This document shows positions 33,454 through 46,102 of a DNA stretch of 64,000 bases, one piece after another. Every line of letters starts with the position of its first letter. Position 1 is the first letter of the stretch. The stretch is from Castanea sativa (Eukaryota > Streptophyta > Magnoliopsida > Fagales > Fagaceae), in assembly GCF_040712315.1 (NCBI RefSeq), contig NC_134020.1, positions 8,846,936 to 8,910,935 of the forward strand, given 5' to 3'. Under the pieces are notes generated by a model. It was not told where the DNA came from, searched no databases, and worked only from the letters and a program-made list of their open reading frames with translations. The position numbers were made by a program, and so were the translations under genes.

Positions 33454-34117
33454 ATCTTATGTAAAAGTATAAATAAAATTTTAGGACCAAAACTAACCTT
33501 TTGAACAATCTAACATCACTAACTGATTCCATGATAAAATTATAACCTTTAAATTCTTTATTTCTAACATATGAGAAGTCACATTTGGGACAATTTAGTT
33601 GCTTCTTCAATTGTATTTCTTCTAATATCCAAGGAAAAATACACCTCCTAGCCTCCATAGTGATGAAATCTTTCCTATGAAAACCCTACTTTATCTCTTT
33701 CTCTACCTTATATATAACGCATCAGAGATATGGGCTTGGTGAGGTAGTAGGCTGGAGTTTACGACCCGTTAAAACTTATCTTTTTAGTCTCCAAGAATCC
33801 CATAAAACTTAAATATACTTCCAAGACTTTAATTCCCAATTAACCTCAAATTAAGATTTATTTGTTTAGATAAGCCAGAATTCCAAAGGATCCCAATAAC
33901 TCTTAAACTTCTAATCCAAATAGGTTTTAATTCTCTAATCCTTTTCCTTAAATCATAAGGAGACCAAAAGTTTTATATGAATAACCCACAAAGTAACACT
34001 CCACGTTACATCTTCCTCTTTTATTTGTTATTTTAACTGCCGCACTATATTGTATGCACTAAAACTTTAATTTTCTCACCTATTTTGTAGCACCACAAAA
34101 TTGTCTACTCCCATCTT
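33454..34117. other. Unassigned AT-rich sequence left of element E
   Basis: I see no gene or repeat motif. It includes CACCACAAAATTGTCTACTCCC just before the Athila LTR. Confidence 0.4.
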
Positions 34118-35369
34118 TACTACAACTTAAATAATGCTACCAAGTGTAGGATTGTTGCGAAGTAATAACTCGATAAGTCCAAGGTCGAATACACAGGGAA
34201 AAGGGAATCGATTAGCAAACCACAAGAGAATAAAACTAAAATATTAAAGTTTAATTGAAGAGATTTTTTATGGTTTAGTAAAGGTAATTTAAATTGAGAG
34301 GGAATAACAATATATTAAGGCGCTAAGGTTTAGGGATCCACACACAACACATCTATTGGTAGTCTTAACAATATTTATTTTATAACTCAACTAAAATTCA
34401 TACGAAGGATGATCTTAGTGAGATGATTTAACAGTAAGAACTCAAGAATTAATTGTCAATGGTAGTTTTATGAAATTGATTGATTTTAGGCAAAACAAAA
34501 CTAGTGAATTAGTTCGCAGGGAATACTAAGCACTTGATGTGCCCGGAGTCTATGATAAATCAAAGGATTATACAGAACTAAACACTTTTCTAGATGAGTA
34601 AAACAATCAAAAACATAAAAATATAAGTATTAAAACCAATAAATAATTGTTAAGAACATACCAATAAATGGTTGGGTTTCACCCTTTGCCTTAGCAAGGC
34701 TTCTAGCAAGGCATAACATAAATAAAACTCTAAAAATTGTAAATAAACTTTAAGAAAACCTACATTATGTTCTACGGCAGCTCCCCTCTGAATTTTGCCC
34801 TAAAGAGCCTTTAAATAAGTAATTGAATCCTATTACAAATTGGATTCCCATTTGGAGAAAATCCTAGGTTTTTAGGCTTCACTTAACCGACGTTTTTGGC
34901 CCATTTAACTTCAGAATTCAAACCTTTGGTAGCTACAAAGTTTTATCCCTTTAAGTTAGATTTCCAGCCCAACTTGAATCTTCTCGATTGGATATCTAAG
35001 CTGAAAGTTATGCTCCAAATACTGACTGGTATGCAGGCTAGAATCCTAATTCGAATTGGAGTTGGATTTTGTGCAAATTTTCTTTGATTCCTTGCTCCAA
35101 TTGGACTTGAATTTAATTGGTTTGGCCTTCTTTGACTTCATCATGGACCTTGTAAAAGTAAAGTCCATTAGCTTTCTTCTTTGCACAAATCCACTTATTT
35201 AATTTCATTATTCCATAAAAAACAAATTGACACATTAAAATTCAATTAAGTGCAAAATTGTTTTTTAACATTATTCCAAAACCAACTATAAAATGCATGA
35301 ATCAACTAAAAATAAGTATGATAATTCTTTCTAATAATGATATAAATATGCAAAATTAAGTTATTATCA
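34118..35369 (-). repeat. 3' LTR of element E
   Basis: It starts TGATAATAACTTAATTTTGC at 35369 (minus). The inner end that should read CA on the minus strand reads TA (34118-34119 TA on plus, TG in the 5' LTR), so one terminal base has mutated. Confidence 0.8.
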
Positions 35370-36748
35370 CACTCCCCAACTAGCTCATTGCTAGTCCCTA
35401 ACAATTTAAGCGACTTGAGACAAAGACACAAAATAACAAAAAAAAAATTGATACTTTAGTAGAAACAGTTAATCAAATGTCAAAACACTAACAACCACCA
35501 AAGATATTCCACATACGATCAATACTTAGTGTGTGAATAGTTTAGCCAACACAAACACAACATTATTCTTAAGATAAAACATGTCTTGAATTTCTATCCA
35601 AAGTCACTCCGAAAAGGGTGTAACACTCTCAAACATATGTGAGCAGAATAATGTAGAACAAAGACTAATATCTCGCAATAAATAAGATGAAGAACAGTGA
35701 AGCAAAATAAAGGACATTTATAGTCTCATGAAAGGATGCCAAACACTAAGAATATTACACCACACACATTGATTAGTCATGTCAAGACCCAAACCATACC
35801 TTCCTTAAGATCAAATAGGACTTTCATTGGGACATAATGTAGGGTAGAGAGAAGGAATTTAGAACAAAGGGTAGGTAAAAATAAAAAGTATAATTATAGA
35901 GACAACTTCTTTTGAGTATATGACAATTGATTTATCCTCTCAAGTTTCTTGAATATTGCACTTTCACTTTCTTTCTTTTTTCTTCAAAATTTCATAAACA
36001 AATTTATTCTCTATTTCTTCCTCTTTCACATTCCTTTTTTTTTCAACATTTTTCATTTTCTGTTTATGACTTTTTTTTTTTAGTGACTCCTTTTCTTCCA
36101 ACTATTTCACCACAAATTTACCGCAATAGAATAATTTGATTGCATTCATTCTTGGAACACTTTAGGAAAGGATTTGAAAAGGAATGGCTAAAATAATAAG
36201 CTTAAATGGGTGACTAGCGGCAATGTATCAAGAAAGAAAATAATAAAGGCTCAAAATTAACAAAGATGGCCTAAAATCATCTCTTAAGGATTGGGATAGT
36301 TCTTCAAATCAAAGAATAATGAGACTAAGCAACAACAAAGTAATGTGCTTCCAAATGAAAAAATGAGATCAAAAGAAAATAACCCTCTAAAAAATGAATG
36401 GCTCAAGAACTCACTTGGTCTCTACATTTTATTTTCAAGATTTTCAGAGTCATCTCTATCTCTCAACCAAGATACATGTTCATGTGGCTAAAGTGCATGT
36501 GCATAATAGGTGAGCATGAAAAACAATGGAATTCTTTAGATAGAAGTAGCTTAATAAACTTTGACTTAAAAATCTTGCTAAAAACAAATGCAAATCATCT
36601 CAAGTTCCTCCCCCCAACCTAAAGCTTACATTGTCCTCAATGTTAACAAGGAAAAATAACAAAGAGTAGAGATTACGGAGAGTACCTTGAAGAGATGAAC
36701 ATAAGTGAACAAAAAAAAACCTTAACACCTGCAAAAGGGGTTAGAAAA

Positions 36749-36796
<48 letters not shown>

Positions 36797-36826
36797 ACAA
36801 TCTAAACTACGACACAAATACTAATG
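35370..36826 (-). other. Element E region between integrase and 3' LTR
   Basis: This 1.4-kb region has no frame I can assign. The purine tract GGGGAGTG (minus) lies at 35370-35379. A 46-base A run lies at 36750-36795. Athila elements often carry an env-like frame here; none is visible. Confidence 0.6.
36750..36795. repeat. Homopolymer A run (46 bases)
   Basis: An uninterrupted A tract on plus (T tract in element E sense). It is too long to be trusted in copy number. Confidence 0.9.
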
Positions 36827-38039
36827 CTAATTGCTTGGCAAGTCTTGATAAATGAGATCCTCCAAATTAATGGATTCCTCCTCTTGTGAAAAACTCTCAA
36901 GAAACGGCTTAAGACGTTGTCCATTCACCTTAAATATGTTACCATTCTTAGGATTTTCAATTTCTATGGCACAATGGGGGAAAACATTTTTAACAATGAA
37001 AGGTCTAGTCCATTCAGATCTCAATTTTCTGGGGAACAAATGTAACCTAGAATTATTATACAAAAGAACTTGTGGAGATGGTTCAAAAATTTCCTTAAAA
37101 TTTGTTTGTCATGAAAAACCTTCATTCTTTCTTTGGAAGTCCAAGAATTATCATATGCATCACGCCGAATTTCTTCCAACTCATTCAATTGCAATTTTCT
37201 CAATGAACTAGCCTTGCTAAGTTAAAGTTAAACATCTTTATTGCCCAATATGATTTATGTTCCAATTCCATAAGTAAGTGACAAGCTTTACCATAAACAA
37301 TTCTATAGGGAGACATACCAAGAATATTTTTATAAGCAGTGTGGTACGCCTAAAGTGCATCATTCAACCTCAAAGACCAATCTTTACGATTTGGGTTAAC
37401 TGTTTTTTCCAAAATTTGCTTAATCTCTCTATTGGCAAGCTCAACTTGTCCACTTGTTTGTGGGTGATATGGGATGGCAACCTTGTGTGTTATGCAATAT
37501 TTTCTCATTAATGCCTCAAAAGGTCAGTTGCAAATGTGCAAGCCCTCATCACTAATAATTGCCCTAGGGATGCCACACCTTGACAAAACATTTTCCTTCA
37601 AGAATTTCAAAACAATTTTGTGATCATTCTTTTTGCAAGGAATAGCCTCAACCCATTTTGAAACATAATCTATAGCCACTAGAATGTAAAGATATCCAAA
37701 AGAAGGAGGAAATGGACCCATGAAATCTATGACCCAACAATCAAAAATTTCAACAACTAAAACTGGATTTAAAGGCATCATATTTCTACGAGTTATTCCT
37801 CCCAACTTTTGACAAGACCCATGATGAGTGTCTTTAAACATATTAGGCCAATAAATTCCACATTGCAAAATCTTTGCAACGGTTTTCCTTGAAGAAAAAT
37901 GGTCTCCACAAGCTTCATTATGACAAAAGGAGATGAAACTAAATATTTCATTATTAGGGACACATCTCCTAATGATTTGATCTCGACAGTACTTAAATAA
38001 ATAAGGATCATCATAGAAAAAATTGCATACCTCAACCAT
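36827..38039 (-). pseudogene. Element E integrase
   Basis: The frame 37524-38039 shows the zinc-binding start (HNEACGDHFSS...GSCQKL) and the catalytic core with CWVIDFMGPFPPS (first Asp) and AIISDEGLH (second Asp). A TGA ends it where sisters of the family read a Phe/Asn-Lys-Pro block. The catalytic Glu block [10 protein letters not shown] is at about 37425-37455 in a shifted frame. The C-terminal part (36827-37211) includes LRSEWTRPFIVKNVF and FKVNGQRLKPF, the DNA-binding tail. Several stops make it non-functional. Confidence 0.8.
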
Positions 38040-38063
38040 GAAGCGTTTCTTATCTTGAGCACT

Positions 38064-38516
38064 CTAGTGACATGGTGTTTGGCCTGTGACAAGAAAATTG
38101 ACAATATCAGCATACCAAGGCAAAGTAGAGATGGAAAACAATTTTTCATCAAGGAATGAATCCCTAATGGGTAATGCATCCATGGATTCATTAAAAGTGA
38201 GGCACGACAGATGGTCTGCCACCACACTAAATTCTTGTAGTAGAAGAATCCATCTAATCAACCTTGGCATTACATCCTTCTTTGAAAGAAGATATTTTAA
38301 AGTTGCATGGTCAATGAAAATAAAAACAAGAAAGCCAAGAATATATGAACAAAATTTATCTAAGGCAAATACCACAGCAATTAACTCTTTTTCAGTTGTT
38401 GAATAATTCATTTGAGCTTCATTCAAAGTCTTACTTGCATAATAGATTGCATGAGCTTTTTTATCCTTTCTTTGCCCTAAAATAGCTCCAATCACATAAT
38501 CACTTGCATCACACAT
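38064..38516 (-). pseudogene. Element E RNase H
   Basis: A 150-residue frame with all three expected acidic positions: MCDASDYVIGA (Asp), STTEKELIAVVFALDKF (Glu) and FIDHATLKYL (Asp), then LIRWILLLQEF. It is separated from RT by a stop near 38520. The tail overlaps the start of the integrase linker. Confidence 0.8.
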
Positions 38517-38604
38517 AATTTAAAAAGGTAAAGTCCAATTTGGTGGTTGCATGATAGGTGCAGTGGTAAATGCCTTTTAGCTTATCAAAAGCTTCTTGGC
38601 AACC

Positions 38605-39685
38605 TTAGGTCCATTCAAAGGGAGTGGCATTTGTTAGGAGGTTACACATAGGTTTAGATATGAAACGAAAGTCTTTTATGAACCTCCTATAAAATCCAGC
38701 AAGTCCTAGGAATGATCTCACATCTTTAACAGTCTTAGGTGTAGGCAAATTAGCAATCAACTCAATTTTTGCTTTATCCACCTCTATGCCTTTTGAAGAA
38801 ACAATGTAGCCTAATACAATCCCTTCTGTGACCATGAAATGGCACTTTTCCCAATTTAATAGTAAATTATTTTCTTCACACCTAGTTAAGACTTTTTGTA
38901 AATTAGAAAGCATTCATCAAAAGAGTCACCAAAAAAAAATCATCAATGAAAACCTCTAAATAATGCTCTACCATGTCACTAAAAATACTTAGCATGCACC
39001 TTTGAAAGGTGGCAGGTCCATTACATAAACCAAATGGCATCCTTCTAAATGCAAAAGTACCAAAAGGACAAGTAAATATGGTTTTCACTTGATCTTCAAG
39101 TGCAATTTCAATTTAATAGTACCTAGAATACCCATCTAAAAAGCCATAGTACTCATGACCTGCTACTCTCTCTAAAACTTAATCTAAGAAAGGTAAAGGG
39201 AAGTGATCTTTCCCAGTGACTACATTCAATTTTCTATAATCAATACACATCAGTTCTAACTATCTCTTTCATTGTAGGGTTCAACCTACGTTGCATCTCC
39301 CAGATGGTTTAGCATTGTCCTCTAAATAAATCTTGTGAGTACAAACCAATGGGCTAATTCATTTAATGTCAGCTATGTTTCATCCTATGGCACTCTTATG
39401 TTTTCTCAAAACATTTAATAACTTACCTTCTTGCAAAGAGTTAAGTTCAGAAGATATTACCACAGGAAAAGTCTCATCGGTTCCTAGAAAAGCATACTTG
39501 AGCTCAACAGGCAAGGGCTTTAACTCCAATTTTGGTACTTGCTCACTAGATGGCAACAACTTTATCTCACGAGGTGGCAACTCCTCATATTTCAATTTAC
39601 AATTGCTCGCTTCCAATTCCTGTGCAGATTCCAAAAGACAATGAATGTATGCTATTTCAGAATTCTCATCAAAATTAAAAATCAC
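38605..39685 (-). pseudogene. Element E reverse transcriptase
   Basis: It lies in three broken frames. 39380-39685 has the pre-RT block LKPLPVELKYAFLG and the start ...LRKHKSAIG. 38903-39088 has CPFGTFAFRRMPFGLCNGPATFQRCM and the catalytic FIDD. 38605-38913 has NLLLNWEKCHFMV, GIVLGYIVSSKGIEVD and FLGLAGFYRRFIKDF. The stretch 39090-39360 is full of stops; its homology to gypsy RT is still readable (SGRCNVG, HFPLPFLD). Confidence 0.8.
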
Positions 39686-40043
39686 ATGAATTGACTAGAC
39701 AAGCTTCTAATGAATCTAAAAAACATGTTTTGCTGAATTGTTCTTGAACAAGTGTTTCAATTAAGTCAACTTCATGCACGTCCTCTTTATCACTAGGTTG
39801 CTTACAAGTATTAAAAATATTAAGCTCAAGGGTTATATTCCCAAAAGATAATTTTAAGACTCAACTTCTACAATTTATCAATGCATTAGAAGTTGCAAGA
39901 AATTGGAATCCTAAAATCACAGATATTTGAGAATTAGCATTAGAAACAGGATGCATGTCCAAAATAATAAAGCCAACAGGAAAATAAAATTTTTCCACTT
40001 GAACCAAAACATCCTCAACAACACCCTTAGGAACAATCACAGA

Positions 40044-40388
40044 TCAATCAGCAAGTTGTAAAATTATGGAAGTGGGTTTTAACTCGCCTAGACCTAATTT
40101 CTCATACACTGAATATGGAAAAAGATTCACACTTGCCCCAAGATCAAGCAAAGCTTTCTCTTTTTTTGAATTACCAATCACACATGAAATAGTGGGACAA
40201 CCTGGACCTTTAAACTTTGGAGGTCTATTGTTTTGAGTGATTGCACTAATTGGTTTAGTCAAAAATGCCTTCTTATGTACATTAAGCTTACGCTTAACAG
40301 TACACAAATCTTTCAAAAATTTAGCATATGATGGAATTTGCTTTATGGAATCCAAAAGAGGAATGTTCACTTTAACTTGCTTAAGCAC
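40044..40388 (-). pseudogene. Element E protease
   Basis: The frame contains FLKDLCTVKRKLNVHKKAFLT followed by the Athila-type aspartic protease block KALLDLGASVNLFPYSVYEK (catalytic Asp in DLGAS) and GLGELKPTSIILQLAD. A stop follows where the protease should continue. Confidence 0.75.
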
Positions 40389-40406
40389 TTCAAGGATTTC
40401 AAAATT

Positions 40407-43400
40407 TCAATTCATTTTTTGAGGTGGAATCAACATTTGGAGAAAGGGAGCAGGGATAGGACACCTTTCAATTTCATTAGATTTAGGCTCAAGGACTTCA
40501 TCACTACTCTTTATTTTGAAAGATTCATCATGTGTATTTCTTTTAGGAATATCTTTCTCAATGATTTTTCCACTACGAAGAGTAGTTACAGATTTAGCTT
40601 GACTCACTTTATTTTCAAAGGAACTACAATCATCAACACAAATTGACCTTGGGGGTTTGGTTGTTGTTGAGATGGAAACTTACCCTTTTCTATTGTGCTC
40701 ATGGACGTGGTCAATTTAGTGACGGTGCTCCTAATGTCATTTAGAGCTTGTGAGTTCTGATTATTAATGGTGGATTGAGTTTGCATGTTGCAAAGTGTCA
40801 TCAAGACTCTTCTTTGGAGGGGGATTATAGGGAACAAAATTTGAAGAACCAAGTGTAGGAGGTGCAACCACATTATCATTCCTCCAACTAAAATTTGGAT
40901 GATTCTTCCACTCTAAATTGTATGTATCTGAACAGGGGGAAGGCTATGATTTTTTCACCATGCTCATAGCATTTGCTTGATCATGCAACACCTCCTTAAA
41001 AGTTGGAATTGTAGGGAATTCATTGGTAGGGTGTTCCATGGTCTCATAAATTCTACAAACTTCATCAATTTTAGGCACAGTATTGATTCCATTAACCTTC
41101 CTTAATTCCATGGCTTCAAGCTTTCTAGTTAGACTAGTCACCCTAGCACGATGGTCATCATATTACCTAAGTTGGTACTTACCACCCCCAGAATGGTTGG
41201 TGGATGCTCTAGACCTATTTGGGGTATTAGTGGTATCCCAAGATTGGGCATTCTCAGCTAAGAGACCAAAATAATCAAAAACCTCATCAGGATCTTTATT
41301 CAAAAACTCTCCATTGCACATCATCTCTACAAATTGACGCATCTTTGGAGTTAAACTTTCATAGAAAAAAATTTTCATAGCCATGATGTGGACAAGCATT
41401 AATCAAATCTTTAACTCTTTCCCAACATTGATAAAATGTCTCATTATCTTTTTGTGAAAAATTCATTATTTTTCCTTTAAGTGCATTAGTCCTATGAATT
41501 GGAAAAAATTTCTTTAAAAACTGAGTTTGCATCTCTTGCCAAGTTCCAATTAACCTAGGTCTCGAAGAATTAAGCCAAGTTTTTGCCTTGTCTTTAAGAG
41601 AAAAAGGGAACAACTTCAACCTAACGGTCTCTTCATTACATGATTTGTCATAGAAGGTAGAACATACCTCCTCATATTCCTTAAAGTGTAGGTAAGGATT
41701 TGTTAGGATTAGTGCCCTTAAATCCTATTGTATGATGCTATGTATGTTATTATGTATGACTTAATATTGTAATTAATAAAGTTGTTTTATTATTATCTAA
41801 AAATAATGGTAACATGAACATTGGGACATTATCATATAGTCCATGAGATGCATAGTATGTTATGTGAAAAGTCACAGAAAATATAAATCACAAGTTCTTT
41901 GTAAACTCAGAATTGTAGTTCAGTCGATGATGAAATTGGGCATTTCATCTGCGAAGACTATAACATATCAACTAAGATGATTTGTCTTGATCATGGAAAT
42001 AGAGATTTCTAGTTGATACGTTGATATGTTTAAGAGTTAAAACATATTGAACTGGACTGGTGTGAGATTTATTATTCTCCTAACGACTGTCAAATGAATA
42101 ATAAACTCACGACTTATATTTGCATGAACTCTTAATCTTGAGAGAATAATGGACTTGATCATGAGGTGTAGGTTACTTTGATATATCAGGAATGAGATCT
42201 AGAGTTACGGTCAGAACCTCAGTATGTTGGGCAACCACATTTAATGTTGATGGAACATATATTCTCAAGATGGAATTTATAGTCTCTTAACAGAGATACA
42301 AAATATTCCCTTGAGATAAGTTTAATAGGTTTGTTATTCAGAATGTTAGGCCTAACTACTTTAGTAAATTTTTGCTAGAGTATATATTTATGAAATTGGA
42401 TTTCATAAATATATGATGAATAACTTAAAGAATTAAACCTAATACTCAAGGATAAGATGTAGTAATTTACAAAATGGCAGTCTACATTCATGACTTTGTG
42501 TTACTACGAATATTTTATGAAGGGGTTGCAAGTACAATAAAGTCTTGGGATATAATTTAATAATAAGGCCTAGAGTGCAATTATATTTATATAGTGGTAT
42601 TAAATATAATTAATGGTAACTTTGGACTTGTCAAGAGTTGACAAAAAAGCCCAAGGCCCATTAGAGCTAGTGTCTTATTAGTCCCTTTTGGTCCCACTCC
42701 AAGCCACACACTTAAGCCCAATTGGAAAGGCCCAAAAGGCCAGCCCAATTAGACAATCAGTTAGATACAAAGGGAAAAACATACAGATTTTTTTGTAGAG
42801 AGAGAATTGTAAGAACACTATTGCGAAGTGGTGTAAGAAGTGTTAGACACTTTGACATTCTCCCTTTGGAACTGATTGAGAGACCACACATCTTGGGTGT
42901 TAGTGGAATTGGAGTGAAGATTGAAAGTGTTCCCAAGATTGAAAGTGTTTACCGCTCCAAGGTACACTCTCTTGTTCTTAAATTCTGAAACTTACATAGT
43001 GCATGTTAACGATTGTGCATGAAGTAGATCCGTTATTTTTCCGCTGCGTATGTTTTGTATGTGATACAAACACGTGTTTTTCCTTCAGGATTTTCATAAT
43101 CTAAGCCATAAAATTTAGGAAGTAATGAAATCATACCAGGCTTAAAATTAAAATTATTTGCATTAGTTGGAAAAATGATGCATGATGGTGCACTACTCCT
43201 AGTAGGTTGCAAATAATCCCTGAGAGTTCTAATGGGTTGGTAAGCATGGAAGTTTTCATTATTTAAATTATTCTCATCACCATGATTACTCTCTAAGTCA
43301 ACCATGATATCAAGTGTGTGAGAATGTGTGAAAGAATCAGATAAATTGGCAAACAAATTATTACACTCAATTCTAACCAAGCGATTATCACTATCACTAC

Positions 43401-43452
43401 ACCAAACATGCATGCAAAAGTAAAGCAAGAAAGAAAAAGAACAAGAAAACAA
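40407..43452 (-). pseudogene. Element E gag, interrupted by a solo LTR
   Basis: From 43452 down to 43088 the N-terminal part carries QPTRSSAPSCIIFP and KFYGLDYENP. The frame is cut at 43088 by the solo LTR and resumes at 41700 with the core RLKLFPFSLKDKAKTWLNS, FLKKFFPIHRT, FYQCWERVKDL, and (41163-41399) FVEMMCNGEFLNKDPDE and LAENAQSWDT. The zinc-binding segment near 41000-41060 (CRIYETMEHPTNEF) has lost Cys positions. The frames to 40407 are a spacer before protease. Confidence 0.8.
41701..43087 (+). mobile_element. Solo copia LTR inserted in element E gag
   Basis: It begins TGTTAGGATTAGTGCCC, ends CCTTCA, and is 1387 bp. The five bases before it (41696-41700) and after it (43088-43092) are both GGATT. 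No internal copia sequence exists, so the element recombined between its LTRs after insertion. It is close to the copia B LTR. Gag coding runs straight across when the LTR and one duplication copy are ignored. Confidence 0.92.
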
Positions 43453-43611
43453 ATACCTTTAACAATAAAAAGAAGTAAAAATAAAAAGAAAAACTCTAAA
43501 GGAAAACTAACTTAAAAAGAAAAGAGTTGGAGAGATATTACCAAATATGTGAAGAAATTTAATACCAAAAACCTCTCTAAACGAAGTGGAACGCTTCTCT
43601 AATTGCCGATT

Positions 43612-43629
43612 TCCCTGGCAACGGCACCA
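43612..43629 (-). promoter_or_regulatory. Primer binding site of element E
   Basis: The minus strand reads TGGTGCCGTTGCCAGGGA, differing by two bases from the usual Asp-tRNA primer site of Athila elements (TGGCGCCGTTGCCGGGGA). It lies six bases inside the 5' LTR. Confidence 0.8.
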
Positions 43630-43635
43630 AAAACT

Positions 43636-44888
43636 TGCTACGACTTAAATAATGCTCCCAAGTGCAAGATTATCGCGAAGTAATAAATCAGTAAGTCCGA
43701 GATTGAATCCACAAGGAAAAGGGAATTGATTAGCAAACCACAAGAGAATAAAACTAAAATAATAAAGTTTAATTGGAGAGATTTTTGATGGTTTCGTAAA
43801 GGTAAATTAAATTGAGAGAAAATAACAATATATTAAGGCACTAAGGTTTAAGGTTTCACACATAACACATCAATTGGTATTCTTAACAATATTTATTTTA
43901 TAACTCAACTAAAATTCATACGAAGGATGATCTTCATCGGATGATTTAACAATAAAAAATCAAGAATTAATTGTCCAATGTAGTTTTATGAAATTAATTG
44001 ATTTTAGGCAAAACAAAACTAGTGAATTAGTTCGCAGGGAATACTAAGCATTTAACGTGCTCAGAGTCTACGATAAATCAAAGGATTATACAGAACTAAA
44101 AATTTTTCTAGATGAGTAAAACAATCAAAAACATAAAAATATAAGCATTAAAACTAATAAATAATTGTTAAGAACATACCAATAAATGGTTGGGTTTCAC
44201 CCCTTGCCTTAGCATGGCTTCTAGCAAGCCATAGCACAAATAAAACTCTAAAAACTGTAAAGAAACTTTATGAAAACCTAAATTATGTTCTACAGCAGCT
44301 CCCCTCTGAATTTTTCCCTAAAGAGCCTTTAAATAGGTCAAGGAATTTTATTGCAAGTTGAATTCCAGTTTGGAGAAAATCTCAGGTTTTTAGGCTTCAC
44401 TTAACCGACATTTTTGGCCCATATAACTTTAGAATTAGGACTTTTGGTAAACTAAAAAGCTGTATCCCTTTAAGTTAGATTTCCAGCCAAACTTGAATCA
44501 TCTCGACTGGACATCTGAGCCGAACGTTATGCTCCAAATTCTGACTAGTACGCAGGCTGGAATCCTAATCTGAATTGGACTAGGATTTGGTGAAATTTCC
44601 TTTGATTCCTTGCTCTAATTGGTCTTGAATTTAATTGAGTTGGCCTTCTTTGACTTCATTATGGCTATTGTAAAAGTAAAGTCCATTAACTTTCTTATTT
44701 GCACAAATCCACTTATTTAATTTCATTACCTTATAAAAGACAAATTTATGCATTAAAATTCAATTAAGCACAAAATTGATTATTTAACATTATTTCAAAA
44801 CCAACTGTAAAATTCATAAATTAACTCAAAATAAGTATGATAATGCTTTCTAATAATGATAGAAATATGCAAAATTAAGTTATTATCA
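43636..44888 (-). repeat. 5' LTR of element E (1253 bp)
   Basis: It starts TGATAATAACTTAATTTTGC at 44888 and ends GTAGCA at 43636. It is collinear with the 3' LTR. Confidence 0.85.
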
Positions 44889-45121
44889 TTGAGCATGCGT
44901 GTGCATACATGTGTATGCGTACACATGTCCTAAGGTTTATATGGTCTTTCTTTTCCAAAAATAGCTTATTTAGATTCATAAAAGAGTTATATTTTTTAAA
45001 AATAATTTCCTCAAGTCAATTTCAATTTGATTGGGCCCTAAACCAACCTTGGGCTTTAGAATTTCAACATCATTGCGGGACAGGGGCTCGAGTCGTAAGG
45101 GGTACAAAATGCGGTGTCTAC
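44889..45121 (-). repeat. Tat-type LTR fragment
   Basis: The minus strand begins TGTAGACACCGCATTTTG at 45121 and continues CCCCTTACGACTCGAGCCCC. The TGTAGACA start is shared with the Tat1 LTR. It is cut at 44888 by element E. Confidence 0.5.
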
Positions 45122-46080
45122 AGAGTTTCTTAAATAACTTGTAGTTCGATTGGTTCATGGGTCATGCGTGATTGTGCTTTGATGGGTCTGATTGGTTCGT
45201 GGGTCCGATTGGTTTGTGAGTCGATTTGGCTAGTTGGTCATGCGTCATAGGTCACAGTGACTGTGCTTCAATGACTCGATTTGGGTGGTTGGGTCATAGT
45301 GGTGTTGTTGGGCTAGATGGTCATTAATTTGTTTGATTTCTGTTAAATTGTGTTGTGGTTGTGGTTGTGGTTAAGAAGTGGAAGAGGAAGGTTGATGGTG
45401 ATTGGATTATGGGTTTGATGTGTTTTGTTTCTTCTTCTTCTTATTTTATTTTTTTTTTTTTGTTGAGGTTGGTGGTTGCAGGTTAAGAAGTGGAAGAGGA
45501 AGGTTGTTGGGGGCTGGACTTTTTTTTTCTATTCATTTTTTTTTATGTGGTTTGTGGTTGTGGCTGGTGGGGTGACAGTGGAGGTGATGGAGCTAGCTAT
45601 TGCTCTTGTGTTGGTTTTTGTGGTGGTTGTTTATCATTATTTTAATGAGTTATTTATATTATTTTAAACGAATTGCTAAAAAAATAGAGTCTTTAATGTT
45701 GGGTGTATTGTAAATTGGTTGTTAAAATAGATAAAGTTGATTTTTAAGTTGCTAAAAGTTATAATTTTTAGCTTCCTTGCTGTGAATGCTCTTATTAGAA
45801 TTCAAGAGAAAAAATAACTTTTAAACTTTGGGAGAAAAAAATGTAATAAAATAATATGTGGGACAAATACAATGACAGAGGGAATAGAGGGAGAAGGTCT
45901 TGTAGAAGAAATATTAAAAAGGCGAGAAATACTAGACTAGGCAAAAAATAAATAAATAAAAATAATTTGAAAACCAATTGTGGATTTTTATTAGTTTTTG
46001 TTTTCATAATTTTTTTTATGTTATGATTTTTTTACTGATTAATGAGATTATGAATTATGTAATATATAGTTATTATTAGG
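45122..46080. other. GT-rich sequence with a duplicated 26-mer and a MITE-like end
   Basis: It holds repeats of GATTGGTT(C/T)GTGGGTC (45145-45220) and a 26-base direct repeat GGTTAAGAAGTGGAAGAGGA... at 45369-45394 and 45481-45506. A stretch at 45660-45793 ends GCTGTGAATGCTCTTA, which looks like the terminus of a non-autonomous DNA transposon. I could not find the opposite terminus, so the call is weak. No gene is supported. Confidence 0.3.
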
Positions 46081-46102
46081 GCGCGCGCGCGCGTGTGTGT
46101 GT
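46081..46102. repeat. (GC)n(GT)n microsatellite
   Basis: An alternating purine-pyrimidine run of GC then GT dinucleotides in AT-rich surroundings. It has Z-DNA-forming composition. Confidence 0.85.

Larger units (their letters stand above)
34118..44888 (-). mobile_element. Element E: Ty3/gypsy Athila-type retrotransposon
   Basis: Both LTRs (34118-35369 and 43636-44888), an Asp-tRNA-type primer site (43612-43629) and a purine tract (35370-35379) bound a minus-strand gag-protease-RT-RNase H-integrase order. A solo copia LTR (41701-43087) splits gag. Between integrase and 3' LTR only ~1.4 kb remains, with no env-like frame. The LTRs differ at about 30 of the first ~260 aligned bases by eye, so this is an old insertion. 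Flanks CATCT and TTGAG do not match. Confidence 0.85.

Noticed and set aside
38086..38406. Plus-strand frames opposite element E pol (also 36852-37211, 39366-39644, 40338-40646)
   Set aside because: They are antisense to clear RNase H, integrase, RT or gag coding and are shadows of it.
45476..45667. Hydrophobic plus-strand frame resembling a membrane protein
   Set aside because: It is produced by GT- and T-rich low-complexity DNA.
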